From JAKFWF01 sp031365375 (lineage in GTDB: Bacteria; Pseudomonadota; Alphaproteobacteria; Rhizobiales; Hyphomicrobiaceae), in the NCBI GenBank assembly GCA_031365375.1, contig JANLXZ010000106.1:1-33593 (forward strand): a DNA stretch of 33,593 nt, written 5' to 3'. The stretch's first letter is position 1. Each line of letters opens with the position of its first letter. Below the pieces are notes generated by a model. The model had not been told where the DNA came from. It saw only the letters and a list, made by a program, of their open reading frames with translations, and made no database searches. Shown here piece by piece: positions 25,416-33,593 of the stretch. A program made the translations under genes and the position numbers.

Positions 25416-25598
25416 ATGACCGACAAAGTACCTTCCCGAAAAGACGCGCCGTGGAACAAGCCAAACCCGAAATCGCGCTCCGAAAAAAAACATCTTACCC
25501 CAGCTGAAAAAGCCACCGCGAAAGCCAATGCGCGTAAGGCTGGACGGCCCTATCCCAACCTCGTCGATAACATGCGGGTGGCGGCCAAGAAAAAGTGA
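25416..25598 (+). CDS. Small basic protein, function unknown
   Basis: A 60-residue hydrophilic protein with about 17 Lys/Arg against 5 Asp/Glu, many prolines at the N-terminus (DAPWNKPNPKSRSEK), a helical middle (LTPAEKATAKANARKAG) and the tail GRPYPNLVDNMRVAAKKK. No signal peptide or membrane segment is seen. Similar short basic proteins with a GRPYPNLVDN-like end occur, as far as I recall, in Rhizobiales as uncharacterised proteins. Charge and composition suggest nucleic-acid or ribosome binding, which is inference. Its stop overlaps the GTG of the next gene (GTGA), so the two are coupled. It is divergent from the TAXI gene across 214 nt. Confidence 0.65.
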   Translation: MTDKVPSRKDAPWNKPNPKSRSEKKHLTPAEKATAKANARKAGRPYPNLVDNMRVAAKKK

Positions 25599-25957
25599 GT
25601 TCATCCCGAATGAGCAAGAGACCTGAGAAGGATCCGCGAGGTGGTTTGACGGCCGCGGGCCGAGCAAAATTTCATCAGGAAACTGGGTCCAACTTGCAGC
25701 CTGGCGTGAACAAGCCATTGTCTGAAATGAGCCCTGATGAGATGCGCCGAAAAGGCAGCTGGGCGGTTCGCTTCTATGGCAGAAAAGGAAAATTGCCGCC
25801 GTTGCAGGACGGTGCGGGAAAGCCCACGCGCTTTGCGCTCACCGCCAATGCTTGGGGCGAGACCATTCCAAAAACGGTCGCTGCCGCCCGCAAGATTGCA
25901 GCATCCGGTCGTCGTCTGCTCGCACTTTATAAACGACGGAAGTCTGACGCCAGGTAA
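25595..25957 (+). CDS. DUF6321-like small basic protein
   Basis: A 120-residue protein starting at GTG 25595, which overlaps the stop of the preceding gene; ATG 25610 (MSKRPEKDPRGG) is the alternative start. Its landmarks, DPRGGLTAAGRAKF, GSNLQPGVNKP, RRKGSWAVRFY and GKPTRFALTANAWGE, followed by repeated AARKIAASGRRLLALYK, are those I associate with the DUF6321 family of small proteins found in bacteria and phages. The family has no established function. High Lys/Arg content and absence of membrane segments suggest a nucleic-acid-associated protein. It ends 12 nt before the convergent Cys-repeat gene. The family name is from memory and should be treated as moderate. Confidence 0.65.
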   Translation: MSSSRMSKRPEKDPRGGLTAAGRAKFHQETGSNLQPGVNKPLSEMSPDEMRRKGSWAVRFYGRKGKLPPLQDGAGKPTRFALTANAWGETIPKTVAAARKIAASGRRLLALYKRRKSDAR

Positions 25958-25969
25958 GCCGCCAAGAAG

Positions 25970-26509
25970 TTACTGCGGCTTGGGCGCTTGTTGAACCGGC
26001 GGCAAGGCGCTTGGCGTGCCATCCGGCATGGCCGCACGTCCGGGATCCCGCTTACCGATCGGTGTCGCCGCTAAAGCTTCACCACACGCGGACGACACTT
26101 TTGCTGCGTTCTCTCGTAGGCACTGTGCGCGCTCCTTCCCTTTTGTGGCCTCTGGGCAAAGCGAAGCAATGTCGCCCCGGCAGGCGGCGAAGCGGCCACC
26201 CTTCCCGCCCTTGTTCTCCGCACGCTTTGCCGCCCGCTCCTGGATCTGCACCATCGCGGTCTGGCATTCGACCGAGGCTTTCGATTTGTTCTCGACGAGG
26301 CATTGGACCTTGGCCCCTTTGCCAGGTTCGACCGAGCCACAAAGTGCCTTCATATCGGCCCGGCAAGCGGCCATCGGCTTGGGCGTTGCGGGGGCAGTTT
26401 GCGGCGCCGCAGGTGTCGGCTGGGACGCCGTCTGGGCGAGCACTGCAAATGAAACAACCGCTACTGCGACAGAAGAAATACCTAGGATTTTAAGCATGCG
26501 AGCGATCAT
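25970..26509 (-). CDS. Secreted protein with two GLG1-type Cys-rich repeats
   Basis: A 179-residue protein with a signal peptide (MLKILGISSVAVAVVSFAVL, cleavage near residue 25-28) and a Pro/Ala/Thr-rich linker to about 45. Two repeats follow with conserved spacing: Cys49, 57, 70, 82 and Cys110, 118, 130, 142. The repeat pattern C-x2-D-x3-LC...CL...C matches the cysteine-rich GLG1 repeat best known from eukaryotic Golgi protein 1 and also present in many proteobacterial periplasmic proteins. The linker between repeats is Lys/Arg-rich, and the tail is Pro/Ala-rich. All eight cysteines could form disulfides in the periplasm. No function is known for the bacterial proteins. Either ATG 26509 or 26497 could be the start. 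Confidence 0.8.
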   Translation of the reverse strand: MIARMLKILGISSVAVAVVSFAVLAQTASQPTPAAPQTAPATPKPMAACRADMKALCGSVEPGKGAKVQCLVENKSKASVECQTAMVQIQERAAKRAENKGGKGGRFAACRGDIASLCPEATKGKERAQCLRENAAKVSSACGEALAATPIGKRDPGRAAMPDGTPSALPPVQQAPKPQ

Positions 26510-26521
26510 CGATCGAGACCC

Positions 26522-26549
26522 TATATAGTTGACTTTCCGGGCCGGACAA
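26522..26549 (-). promoter_or_regulatory. Possible promoter of the Cys-repeat gene
   Basis: On the minus strand TTGTCC (26549-26544) and TATATA (26527-26522) are separated by 16 bases, 12 bases before ATG 26509. The predicted leader would be only a few bases if 26509 is used, or about 17 if 26497 is used. A fair sigma-70-like match only. Confidence 0.3.
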
Positions 26550-26643
26550 CGTCATGGCACCGGCCCACGCCTATGCCCCATCCAACGCTCGCAGCGTGGT
26601 CGATCCGTCGCTACCCAGAGCCTTGACCTGATGCGGATCCGCG

Positions 26644-27810
26644 TCAGTCTCCAGTCGAGCGGATCCGAGGAACGGGCACCACTTCGCCGCCATCGATAGC
26701 AAGTGCGATTTCGCCGCGCTTGAGCCTCAGGGCGGTCTCACCGAACACCTCGTAGCGCCAACCCTTGAGCGCCTGGACGTCCGGATTGGCCTCGGTGGCA
26801 ATGCGCTCAAGCTCGTCCGCGCTGGCGATCAGCCTGGAAGCGACGCCCTTCTGCGCGGCAAGCGACTTCAACAAAACTTTCAAGAACTCGACGAGAGCTG
26901 CCGCTTCCGGCGTGATAGCCTGGCCCTTTGGCAACGGCGGCACGGTCTTGAGATCGCGTTGCAGGCCGAGCTTCACCGCATCGATGATTTCGCGCGCCCG
27001 GCCGGAGCGGGCAAATCCTTCGGACAAAGTGCGCAACTCACCAAGCTTGGCGGCATCCGTCGGCGCCTGGTTGGCAATATCGTACAGTGCTTCATCGCGC
27101 AGAATGCGCGCCCGCGGCACATCTTGCGCCTGGGCGAGACGCTCCCGCCAAGCCGCCAATTCCATCAGCACGGCGAATGATCGGCGGCTTTTGACGCGAA
27201 CCTTCAGCCGCTGCCACGCATCCTCCGGCACCTGCTTATAGGTTTCGGGCGTGGTCAGCTCCGCCATTTCCTCATTGAGCCACTCGGTACGGCCGCTCTT
27301 CAGCAAAGTGGCCTTGAGATGATGATAGACATCGCGAAGATGTGTGACATCGCCCAGCGCGTAAGTCAGCTGCGGTGTACTGAGAGGCCTGCGGCTCCAA
27401 TCGGTGAAGCGCGACGACTTGTCGAGGTCAGCCCCGGTTATCCGTTTAACGAGGTTCACGTAACTGATGCTGTCGCCGAAGCCGCAAACCATGGCCGCGA
27501 TCTGCGTGTCAAACAGTGGTGCCGGGATGACGCCCGCCTGCACGAAAACAATTTCGACGTCCTGGCGGCCGGCGTGAAATACCTTCTCGATACTGTGATT
27601 GGCCATCAGATCGTAGAAAGGCTGCAGATTGATGCCAGGTGCCATCGGGTCAACGAGAAATTCGTTGTCCGGCCCCGCCATTTGGATCAGGCACAGGCGT
27701 GACCAGAACGTCTGCTCGCGTAGGAATTCGGTGTCGACCGCAACATAGAGGTGCTGGCTCAGCGCCGCGCACGCGGCGGCCAGATCATCGGTAGTGGCGA
27801 TTAGCTTCAT
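26644..27810 (-). CDS. rnd: Ribonuclease D
   Basis: A 388-residue 3'-5' exoribonuclease of the DEDDy class that trims tRNA and other small RNA 3' ends. Exonuclease motif I is VAVDTEFLRE with Asp26 and Glu28; motif II is KVFHAGRQDVEIVF, and motif III is LTYALGDVTHLRDVY with the tyrosine and aspartate. An HRDC domain follows from about residue 205 (LMELAAWRERLAQAQDVPRA, RDEALYDIANQAP), and a second helical region completes the protein. The frame is open 34 codons further (to 27912), but MKLIATTDDL is where family members begin. The usual neighbour ppx is about 11 kb away. Confidence 0.93.
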   Translation of the reverse strand: MKLIATTDDLAAACAALSQHLYVAVDTEFLREQTFWSRLCLIQMAGPDNEFLVDPMAPGINLQPFYDLMANHSIEKVFHAGRQDVEIVFVQAGVIPAPLFDTQIAAMVCGFGDSISYVNLVKRITGADLDKSSRFTDWSRRPLSTPQLTYALGDVTHLRDVYHHLKATLLKSGRTEWLNEEMAELTTPETYKQVPEDAWQRLKVRVKSRRSFAVLMELAAWRERLAQAQDVPRARILRDEALYDIANQAPTDAAKLGELRTLSEGFARSGRAREIIDAVKLGLQRDLKTVPPLPKGQAITPEAAALVEFLKVLLKSLAAQKGVASRLIASADELERIATEANPDVQALKGWRYEVFGETALRLKRGEIALAIDGGEVVPVPRIRSTGD

Positions 27811-27960
27811 GAGGCCGATATAGCTCAGGGATCTGGTGCTGTCGCCGCCAAGCTGTGTATTTTCGGCAACAATGGACTGAAAACGGCCGTGTTTTATGTT
27901 GTCGCCTCTCACGCGGCGTGCGCGCAGCCGGCCGGATGCGACGTGTTCTTTGGTTGTGAA

Positions 27961-27986
27961 GCCGGCTCTGCTTGCGCAAAGCCGGC
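27961..27986 (-). terminator. Hairpin downstream of pnp, possible terminator
   Basis: GCCGGCT and AGCCGGC form a 7-bp GC-rich stem starting 17 nt after the pnp stop. The minus-strand sequence after it (TTCACAACC) lacks a real U-tract, so it may stabilise the 3' end rather than terminate. The rest of the 192-nt gap to rnd shows no other feature. Confidence 0.4.
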
Positions 27987-28002
27987 CGCATACGACGGTC
28001 GT

Positions 28003-30207
28003 TTAGCTACGTTCGCGGCGTGGCGGACGGCGATCACCACCGCCGCCGCCTTCACGACGCGGCGGGCGACTTTCCATCACTTCTTCCGGCTCGCCTTCAG
28101 CGCGCGGTATCTCGACGCCGGTGTTCTGATCGACGATCTTCATTGACAGCTTGGTCTTGCCGCGATCGTCGAAGCCGAGCAGTTTGACCCAGACTTCCTG
28201 GCCTTCCTTGACCACTTCGTTCGGATGGTTCGGACGCATCGTCGAGGTCAACTGCGATACGTGCACCAGACCATCCTTGGCGCCGAAGAAGTTCACGAAC
28301 GCGCCGAACTCCATCAGCTTGACGACTTTGCCCTTGTAGATCGTGCCGACTTCGGGCTCCGACGTGATCTCGCGGATCATGCGCAGTGCCGTTTCGATCG
28401 ACTCCTTCTTGGCCGCCGCAACCTTGATCGTGCCGTCGTCGTCGATGTCGATCTTGGCGCCGCTCACTTCGACCATATTGCGGATCACCGAGCCGCCCGA
28501 GCCGATCACTTCCCGGATCTTGTCGGTTGGGATCTTGATCGTTTCGATGCGTGGGGCGTGCTCGCCAAGTTCGGTGCGCGCGCCGCCGATACCCTTGGCC
28601 ATCTCGCCGAGGATGTGGATGCGGCCCTCACGTGCCTGATCGAGCGCGATGCGCATGATCTCTTCGGTGATGCCGGCGATCTTGATGTCCATCTGCAGCG
28701 AAGTCACGCCATTGGCGGTACCGGCGACCTTGAAATCCATATCGCCGAGATGATCTTCGTCACCCAGGATGTCGGAAAGGATGGCGAATTGGTTGCCTTC
28801 CTTGATCAGGCCCATAGCGATGCCGGCGACCGGTGCTTTCAGCGGAACGCCGGCGTCCATCAGTGCGAGCGAGGTGCCGCACACGGTTGCCATCGAGGAT
28901 GAGCCGTTCGACTCGGTGATCTCGGACACCACACGAACAGTGTAAGGAAACTCATCCGGACCAGGGATCAGCGGGTTGATTGCGCGCCAAGCGAGCTTAC
29001 CATGGCCGATTTCGCGGCGGCCGGGCGATCCCATACGGCCGGTCTCGCCGACCGAGTAGGGAGGGAAGTTGTAATGCAGCATGAAGCGGGCCTTCTTGGT
29101 CCCCTCCAAACTGTCGATGTACTGCTCGTCTTCGCCGGTGCCGAGGGTGGCAACGACCAGAGCCTGCGTCTCACCGCGGGTGAAAAGCGCCGAGCCGTGG
29201 GTTCGCGGCAGCACATGCACCAGCGACTGGATTGGACGCACGGTCTTCAGATCGCGGCCGTCGATGCGCTTGGATGTGCGCAGGATATCACCACGCACGA
29301 CGTCGGCTTCGAGTTCCTTGAACACGGTGCCAAGCAGTACCTGCTCGTCGGGGCCGGCACCGTCAGGCAATAACGTCTTGACCTTGGCTTTGGCAGCAGC
29401 AACCAGGTCCTGGCGCTTTTGCTTCTGCGGCGTCGCAAACGCGGTGCGCAGTTCGGCTTCGACCATATCCTTGACCTTGGCCTGATACTTGGCCTTGTCG
29501 GGCAACTTGATGTCGACCGGCTCCTTGGCGGCCTTTTCGGCGAGCTTGATAATCGCCTGGATCACCGGCTGTACATGACGATGGCCGAACATGACGGCCT
29601 CAAGCATTTGCGTCTCGGACAGCTCGTGCGCTTCGCTTTCAACCATCATGACGGCATCGTGCGTGCCAGCCATGACGAGGTCGAGCTTGGTCTTGGGCAT
29701 CTCATCGGTGAGCGGGTTTAAGACAAATTGACCATCGATCATGCCGACCCGAGCAGCAGCGATTGGCCCAAGGAAGGGGACACCCGAGAGTGTCAGCGCG
29801 GCTGACGCGGCAACCAGCCCGACGATATCGGCATCATTTTCGTTATCGAATGACAGCACGGTAACGACGACTTGGGTTTCGTTTTTGAAACCATCAACGA
29901 ATAGCGGACGGATCGGCCGGTCGATTAGCCGCGAGGTCAGCGTTTCCTTCTCGGTCGGGCGGCCTTCGCGCTTGAAGTAACCGCCGGGAATTTTGCCGGC
30001 AGCATAGGTGCGCTCTTGGTAGTTAACGGTCAGGGGGAAGAAATCGATGCCAGGCTTAGCGGTCTTGGCGGCGACAACGGTCGCCAGCACGCTGGTTTCG
30101 CCATATTGGGCAACGACGGCGGCGTCGGCCTGGCGGGCCATGTGGCCGGTTTCGAGGCTGAGCTTGCGCCCGCCCCATTCTATTTCAACGCGATGGATAT
30201 CAAACAT
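28003..30207 (-). CDS. pnp: Polyribonucleotide nucleotidyltransferase (PNPase)
   Basis: A 734-residue phosphorolytic 3'-5' exoribonuclease and degradosome component. Two RNase PH-like domains are seen (FDIHRVEIEWGGRKLSLETG at the start, second one near 310-540 with PRTHGSALFTRGETQALVVA). A KH domain follows with IPTDKIREVIGSGGSVIRNM, whose GSGG is the GxxG loop. An S1 domain is at about 620-690 (GTIYKGKVVKLMEFGAFVNF). The extra Arg/Gly-rich tail (PPRREGGGGGDRRPPRRERS) makes it slightly longer than the E. coli enzyme and could bind RNA or partners. The ribosome binding site is weak, which fits known autocontrol of pnp through its leader. rpsO lies upstream, 190 nt away. Confidence 0.97.
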   Translation of the reverse strand: MFDIHRVEIEWGGRKLSLETGHMARQADAAVVAQYGETSVLATVVAAKTAKPGIDFFPLTVNYQERTYAAGKIPGGYFKREGRPTEKETLTSRLIDRPIRPLFVDGFKNETQVVVTVLSFDNENDADIVGLVAASAALTLSGVPFLGPIAAARVGMIDGQFVLNPLTDEMPKTKLDLVMAGTHDAVMMVESEAHELSETQMLEAVMFGHRHVQPVIQAIIKLAEKAAKEPVDIKLPDKAKYQAKVKDMVEAELRTAFATPQKQKRQDLVAAAKAKVKTLLPDGAGPDEQVLLGTVFKELEADVVRGDILRTSKRIDGRDLKTVRPIQSLVHVLPRTHGSALFTRGETQALVVATLGTGEDEQYIDSLEGTKKARFMLHYNFPPYSVGETGRMGSPGRREIGHGKLAWRAINPLIPGPDEFPYTVRVVSEITESNGSSSMATVCGTSLALMDAGVPLKAPVAGIAMGLIKEGNQFAILSDILGDEDHLGDMDFKVAGTANGVTSLQMDIKIAGITEEIMRIALDQAREGRIHILGEMAKGIGGARTELGEHAPRIETIKIPTDKIREVIGSGGSVIRNMVEVSGAKIDIDDDGTIKVAAAKKESIETALRMIREITSEPEVGTIYKGKVVKLMEFGAFVNFFGAKDGLVHVSQLTSTMRPNHPNEVVKEGQEVWVKLLGFDDRGKTKLSMKIVDQNTGVEIPRAEGEPEEVMESRPPRREGGGGGDRRPPRRERS

Positions 30208-30277
30208 GAGTTTCGTCTTTCGTTCGGTTACGTACGGATTACGTCTTGCGCTCGCGGATCGAGCACAAACGCCGACC

Positions 30278-30307
30278 GCGCCAGGTCCCGACTATCGGAA
30301 CCAGCGC
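30278..30307 (-). promoter_or_regulatory. Stem-loop in the pnp leader
   Basis: On the minus strand GGTTCCGA-TAG-TCGGGACC forms an 8-bp stem with one G-U pair, extended by outer GCGC/GCGC pairs across a small internal loop. It lies about 70 nt upstream of the pnp ATG in the 190-nt rpsO-pnp gap. In E. coli a stem-loop in this place is cut by RNase III and lets PNPase control its own mRNA; a like role is inferred. Confidence 0.5.
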
Positions 30308-30397
30308 AGTCGCTACTGGGGAAGCGCGAGGTGGACACGGCCTCGCAGGGCGCACAGCCTTGAGCAAAATCGGCATGCAAGGTGTGACTGCAGGTCA

Positions 30398-30679
30398 TCA
30401 GCGGCGGATGCCGAGCTTGTCGATGATCTTCTGATAGCGAGGCTCGTCCTTGCGCTTCACATAGTCGAGCAACTGGCGACGCAGCGCGACCATCTTGAGA
30501 AGTCCGCGGCGTGAGTGGTTGTCTTTCTTGTGGATCTTGAAATGGTCGGTCAGGTAGTTGATCCGTTCGGTCAGGATCGCAACCTGCACTTCCGGCGAGC
30601 CGGTATCGTTGGCTTTCAACGCGTTGTCTTTGATAACAGCAGTCTTCGCGTCCTTGCGGACGGGTCTAATTAGCGACAT
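30398..30679 (-). CDS. rpsO: 30S ribosomal protein S15
   Basis: A 93-residue primary 16S rRNA-binding protein. The signature NDTGSPEVQVAILTERINYL at about 24-43 and the basic stretch HKKDNHSRRGLLKMVALRRQ are unmistakable, ending with YVKRKDEPRYQKIIDKLGIR. The N-terminus is a few residues longer than the common 89-residue form (MSLIRPVRKDAKTAVIKDNA), but AAAGGA is well placed before ATG 30679. The gene sits between truB and pnp, the conserved order, with gaps of 188 nt and 190 nt that leave room for leader control. Confidence 0.97.
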   Translation of the reverse strand: MSLIRPVRKDAKTAVIKDNALKANDTGSPEVQVAILTERINYLTDHFKIHKKDNHSRRGLLKMVALRRQLLDYVKRKDEPRYQKIIDKLGIRR

Positions 30680-30710
30680 CGAGCATCCTTTCTAGTTCGT
30701 TTTTAAGGAC

Positions 30711-30731
30711 GGGGCCCTCATTCGGGCTCCC
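30711..30731 (-). promoter_or_regulatory. GC-rich hairpin in the rpsO leader
   Basis: On the minus strand GGG-A-GCCC, loop GAATGA, GGGC-CCC forms a 7-bp stem with one bulged A, about 32 nt before the rpsO start. S15 represses its own mRNA through leader structures in several bacterial groups, so this is a candidate binding structure. The other 100 or so bases of the truB-rpsO gap hold nothing else recognised. Confidence 0.35.
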
Positions 30732-30867
30732 TGATGCGGCCACGGCCGGGATGTCGTCCAGCTGGGTCGCTATTTCACGCCGAGCCCTAAGGATCAGCGT
30801 GCGAGCGGATGTATAGCTGAAACGGCGGGAAACGCGAGATAATTCGTCAGAGTGGCTGTAAAGCTAC

Positions 30868-31791
30868 TCACTCCAAATTGAACACTCGAGTCGGCCGCAA
30901 CTCGCCGCGTTCAATTTCGCCGATCGCAATCAACTGACCTTTTGATACGGCATATACTTCGCCTTGCATTATGGGCGCGTCGCGGCCGCGTATCAACACC
31001 GGCTGCCCTAAACGAAGTCGGCTCGCATCCGACGAGGTAATATTCAATTCGGTCATATCCGTTAGCGCCGTTTCGATCGGCATCAGGCAGCGCGTCAGCT
31101 CGATGCCGCCGTCATCGAGCGCGTGCAAGGCTTCGAGCTGGGCGAGGGTGATTGCCGTCGCCTCGTCGAATGGTCCGACCCGGGTCCGTCGCAGCGAGAT
31201 AACATGGCCGAAACAGCCGAGCTTGCGGCCGAGATCCCGGGCAATTGCACGCACGTAGGTGCCTTTGCCGCATTCGGCCTCGAAAACAGTGGTTGCGTCG
31301 TCTGGCATGTCGGCGATCCGCAGCATATCGATGAACACCTGGCGCGGTTCAAGGATGACTTCCTCGCCGTCGCGTGCCAGATCGTAGGCGCGTTGCCCAT
31401 CGATCTTGATCGCGGAGAACGCCGGTGGCGTCTGCATGATCGCGCCGGTGAATTGCGGTAGCAGAGCTTCGATGGCGTCGAGCGTCGGCCTGCCGTCGCT
31501 GGTACGCACCGCTGTGCCCTCCGCATCATCGGTTGTCGTCTCGACACCCCAACGCACGGCAAAGCGGTATGCTTTCTGGCCATCCACCGCGAATGATACG
31601 GTCTTCGTTGCCTCGCCCAGCGCGATCGGCAGAATGCCTGTCGCGAGCGGATCGAGTGTGCCGGCGTGGCCGGCCTTCTGCGCCTGATACAGCCAACGGA
31701 TTTTGCCCACCGCCTGGGTCGACGTCATTTCCAATGGCTTGTCGAGGATCAACCAGCCGTTGATCCGATTGCCTTTTTTGCGGCGTGCCAT
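30868..31791 (-). CDS. truB: tRNA pseudouridine-55 synthase TruB
   Basis: A 307-residue enzyme making pseudouridine at position 55 of the T-loop of tRNAs. The catalytic aspartate is Asp47 in KAGHAGTLDPLATG. Other family marks are GWLILDKPLEMTSTQAVGKI at 12-31, KAYRFAVRWGVETTTDDAEG, PPAFSAIKIDGQRAYDLAR, and CGKGTYVRAIARDLGRKLGC. A C-terminal PUA-like extension is present (ITSSDASRLRLGQPVLIRG). The start ATG is 6 nt after the rbfA stop, so they are cotranscribed. Confidence 0.96.
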   Translation of the reverse strand: MARRKKGNRINGWLILDKPLEMTSTQAVGKIRWLYQAQKAGHAGTLDPLATGILPIALGEATKTVSFAVDGQKAYRFAVRWGVETTTDDAEGTAVRTSDGRPTLDAIEALLPQFTGAIMQTPPAFSAIKIDGQRAYDLARDGEEVILEPRQVFIDMLRIADMPDDATTVFEAECGKGTYVRAIARDLGRKLGCFGHVISLRRTRVGPFDEATAITLAQLEALHALDDGGIELTRCLMPIETALTDMTELNITSSDASRLRLGQPVLIRGRDAPIMQGEVYAVSKGQLIAIGEIERGELRPTRVFNLE

Positions 31792-31797
31792 GAGGGT

Positions 31798-32196
31798 TTA
31801 TTTCTTATCCGTATCCTGGCGCACCTTCGGGCTCGCCAGCAATTGCTCGATGCGCATGACCTCACTGAAGGTCTCATCGTGACGGAAACGCACCTCGGGA
31901 GAGAACTGCAGGCTGAGCATGCTCGCGACGTGACCGCGAATGAACCTGGCGTGCCGATTGAGCGCCGCGATCACAACCGGGATGTCTTCGCCGCCCAACG
32001 GCATAACGTACGCCGTCGCCATGCGCAGGTCGGGAGACATGCGAACTTGCGGGATTGTGATCACGTGGGACGCCAATACTTCATCGTGGATCTCGCCACG
32101 CGACAGCAACTCCGCCAGCACGTGGCGGATCTGCTCGCCGACGCGCAACATGCGCTGCGTCGGCCCCTTGGCGGACATTTTTTTCTTACGAGGCAC
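31798..32196 (-). CDS. rbfA: Ribosome-binding factor A
   Basis: A 132-residue KH-fold factor that helps 30S subunit maturation near the 5' end of 16S rRNA. Diagnostic segments are RMLRVGEQIRHVLAELLSRG, ITIPQVRMSPDLRMATAYVM and LSLQFSPEVRFRHDETFSEV. The N-terminal extension MPRKKKMSAKG is basic; a second ATG at MSAKG is a possible start. It lies between infB and truB as in most bacteria, 74 nt after infB. Confidence 0.94.
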   Translation of the reverse strand: MPRKKKMSAKGPTQRMLRVGEQIRHVLAELLSRGEIHDEVLASHVITIPQVRMSPDLRMATAYVMPLGGEDIPVVIAALNRHARFIRGHVASMLSLQFSPEVRFRHDETFSEVMRIEQLLASPKVRQDTDKK

Positions 32197-32270
32197 TGAC
32201 CCAGACCTTCATTGCCGTTGGCACGGCGGCCCGGCTTTCGATGCCGGTCGCCGTCCATCACTCCTGCCGC

Positions 32271-33593
<1,323 letters not shown>

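Noticed and set aside
28225..28902. 225-codon open frame on the plus strand inside pnp
   Set aside because: It is antisense to the KH/S1 part of PNPase and has the Asp/His/Arg bias of a reverse-strand shadow.

Overview
The window looks like chromosomal DNA of an alphaproteobacterium, most likely Hyphomicrobiales (Rhizobiales) near the Rhodopseudomonas/Bradyrhizobium/Xanthobacteraceae group. The basis is high GC, an HdaA-type DnaA paralogue in a cluster with ppk and ppx, an infB-rbfA-truB-rpsO-pnp block, and a degradation cluster whose gene order matches, from memory, the Rhodopseudomonas pimFABCD order. No rRNA, tRNA, CRISPR array, integrase or transposase was seen. No gap between genes exceeds 300 bases.

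Layout. 1-1003 (-): TPR lipoprotein running off the left edge. 1191-3918 (+): M17 leucyl aminopeptidase, NlpC/P60 peptidase and a small membrane protein with a zinc ribbon. 4154-4381 (+): small H-NS-like protein after a gap that holds a strong hairpin. 4406-5323 (-): glyoxalase-fold protein, divergent from a two-gene acyl-CoA operon at 5508-9182 (+; 3-hydroxyacyl-CoA dehydrogenase and NDP-forming acyl-CoA synthetase). 9310-15586 (+): CDP-alcohol phosphatidyltransferase, AI-2E family permease, hdaA, ppk and ppx. 15649-16548 (+): cbpA-like co-chaperone. 16704-25201 (-): TAXI solute-binding protein followed by a pimFABCD-like beta-oxidation operon. 25416-25957 (+): two small basic proteins. 25970-27810 (-): secreted Cys-rich repeat protein and RNase D. 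28003-33593 (-): pnp, rpsO, truB, rbfA and the 3' part of infB, which runs off the right edge.

How the genes work together. The pim-like operon encodes a nearly complete beta-oxidation spiral: a CoA ligase, a paired acyl-CoA dehydrogenase, a fused hydratase/dehydrogenase and a thiolase. A periplasmic binding protein sits at its head. Ppk and Ppx make and degrade polyphosphate, and HdaA links this cluster to control of DnaA. The right end is the usual translation and RNA-turnover block, with leader hairpins that fit autoregulation of rpsO and pnp.

The features most worth a second look are these: a perfect intrinsic terminator only 28 nt before the pimF-like start codon; two composite palindromic elements around the paired dehydrogenase genes, one of which supplies the stop codon of the thiolase gene; the absence of a pimE gene; the pair of small basic proteins; and the Cys-repeat secreted protein.
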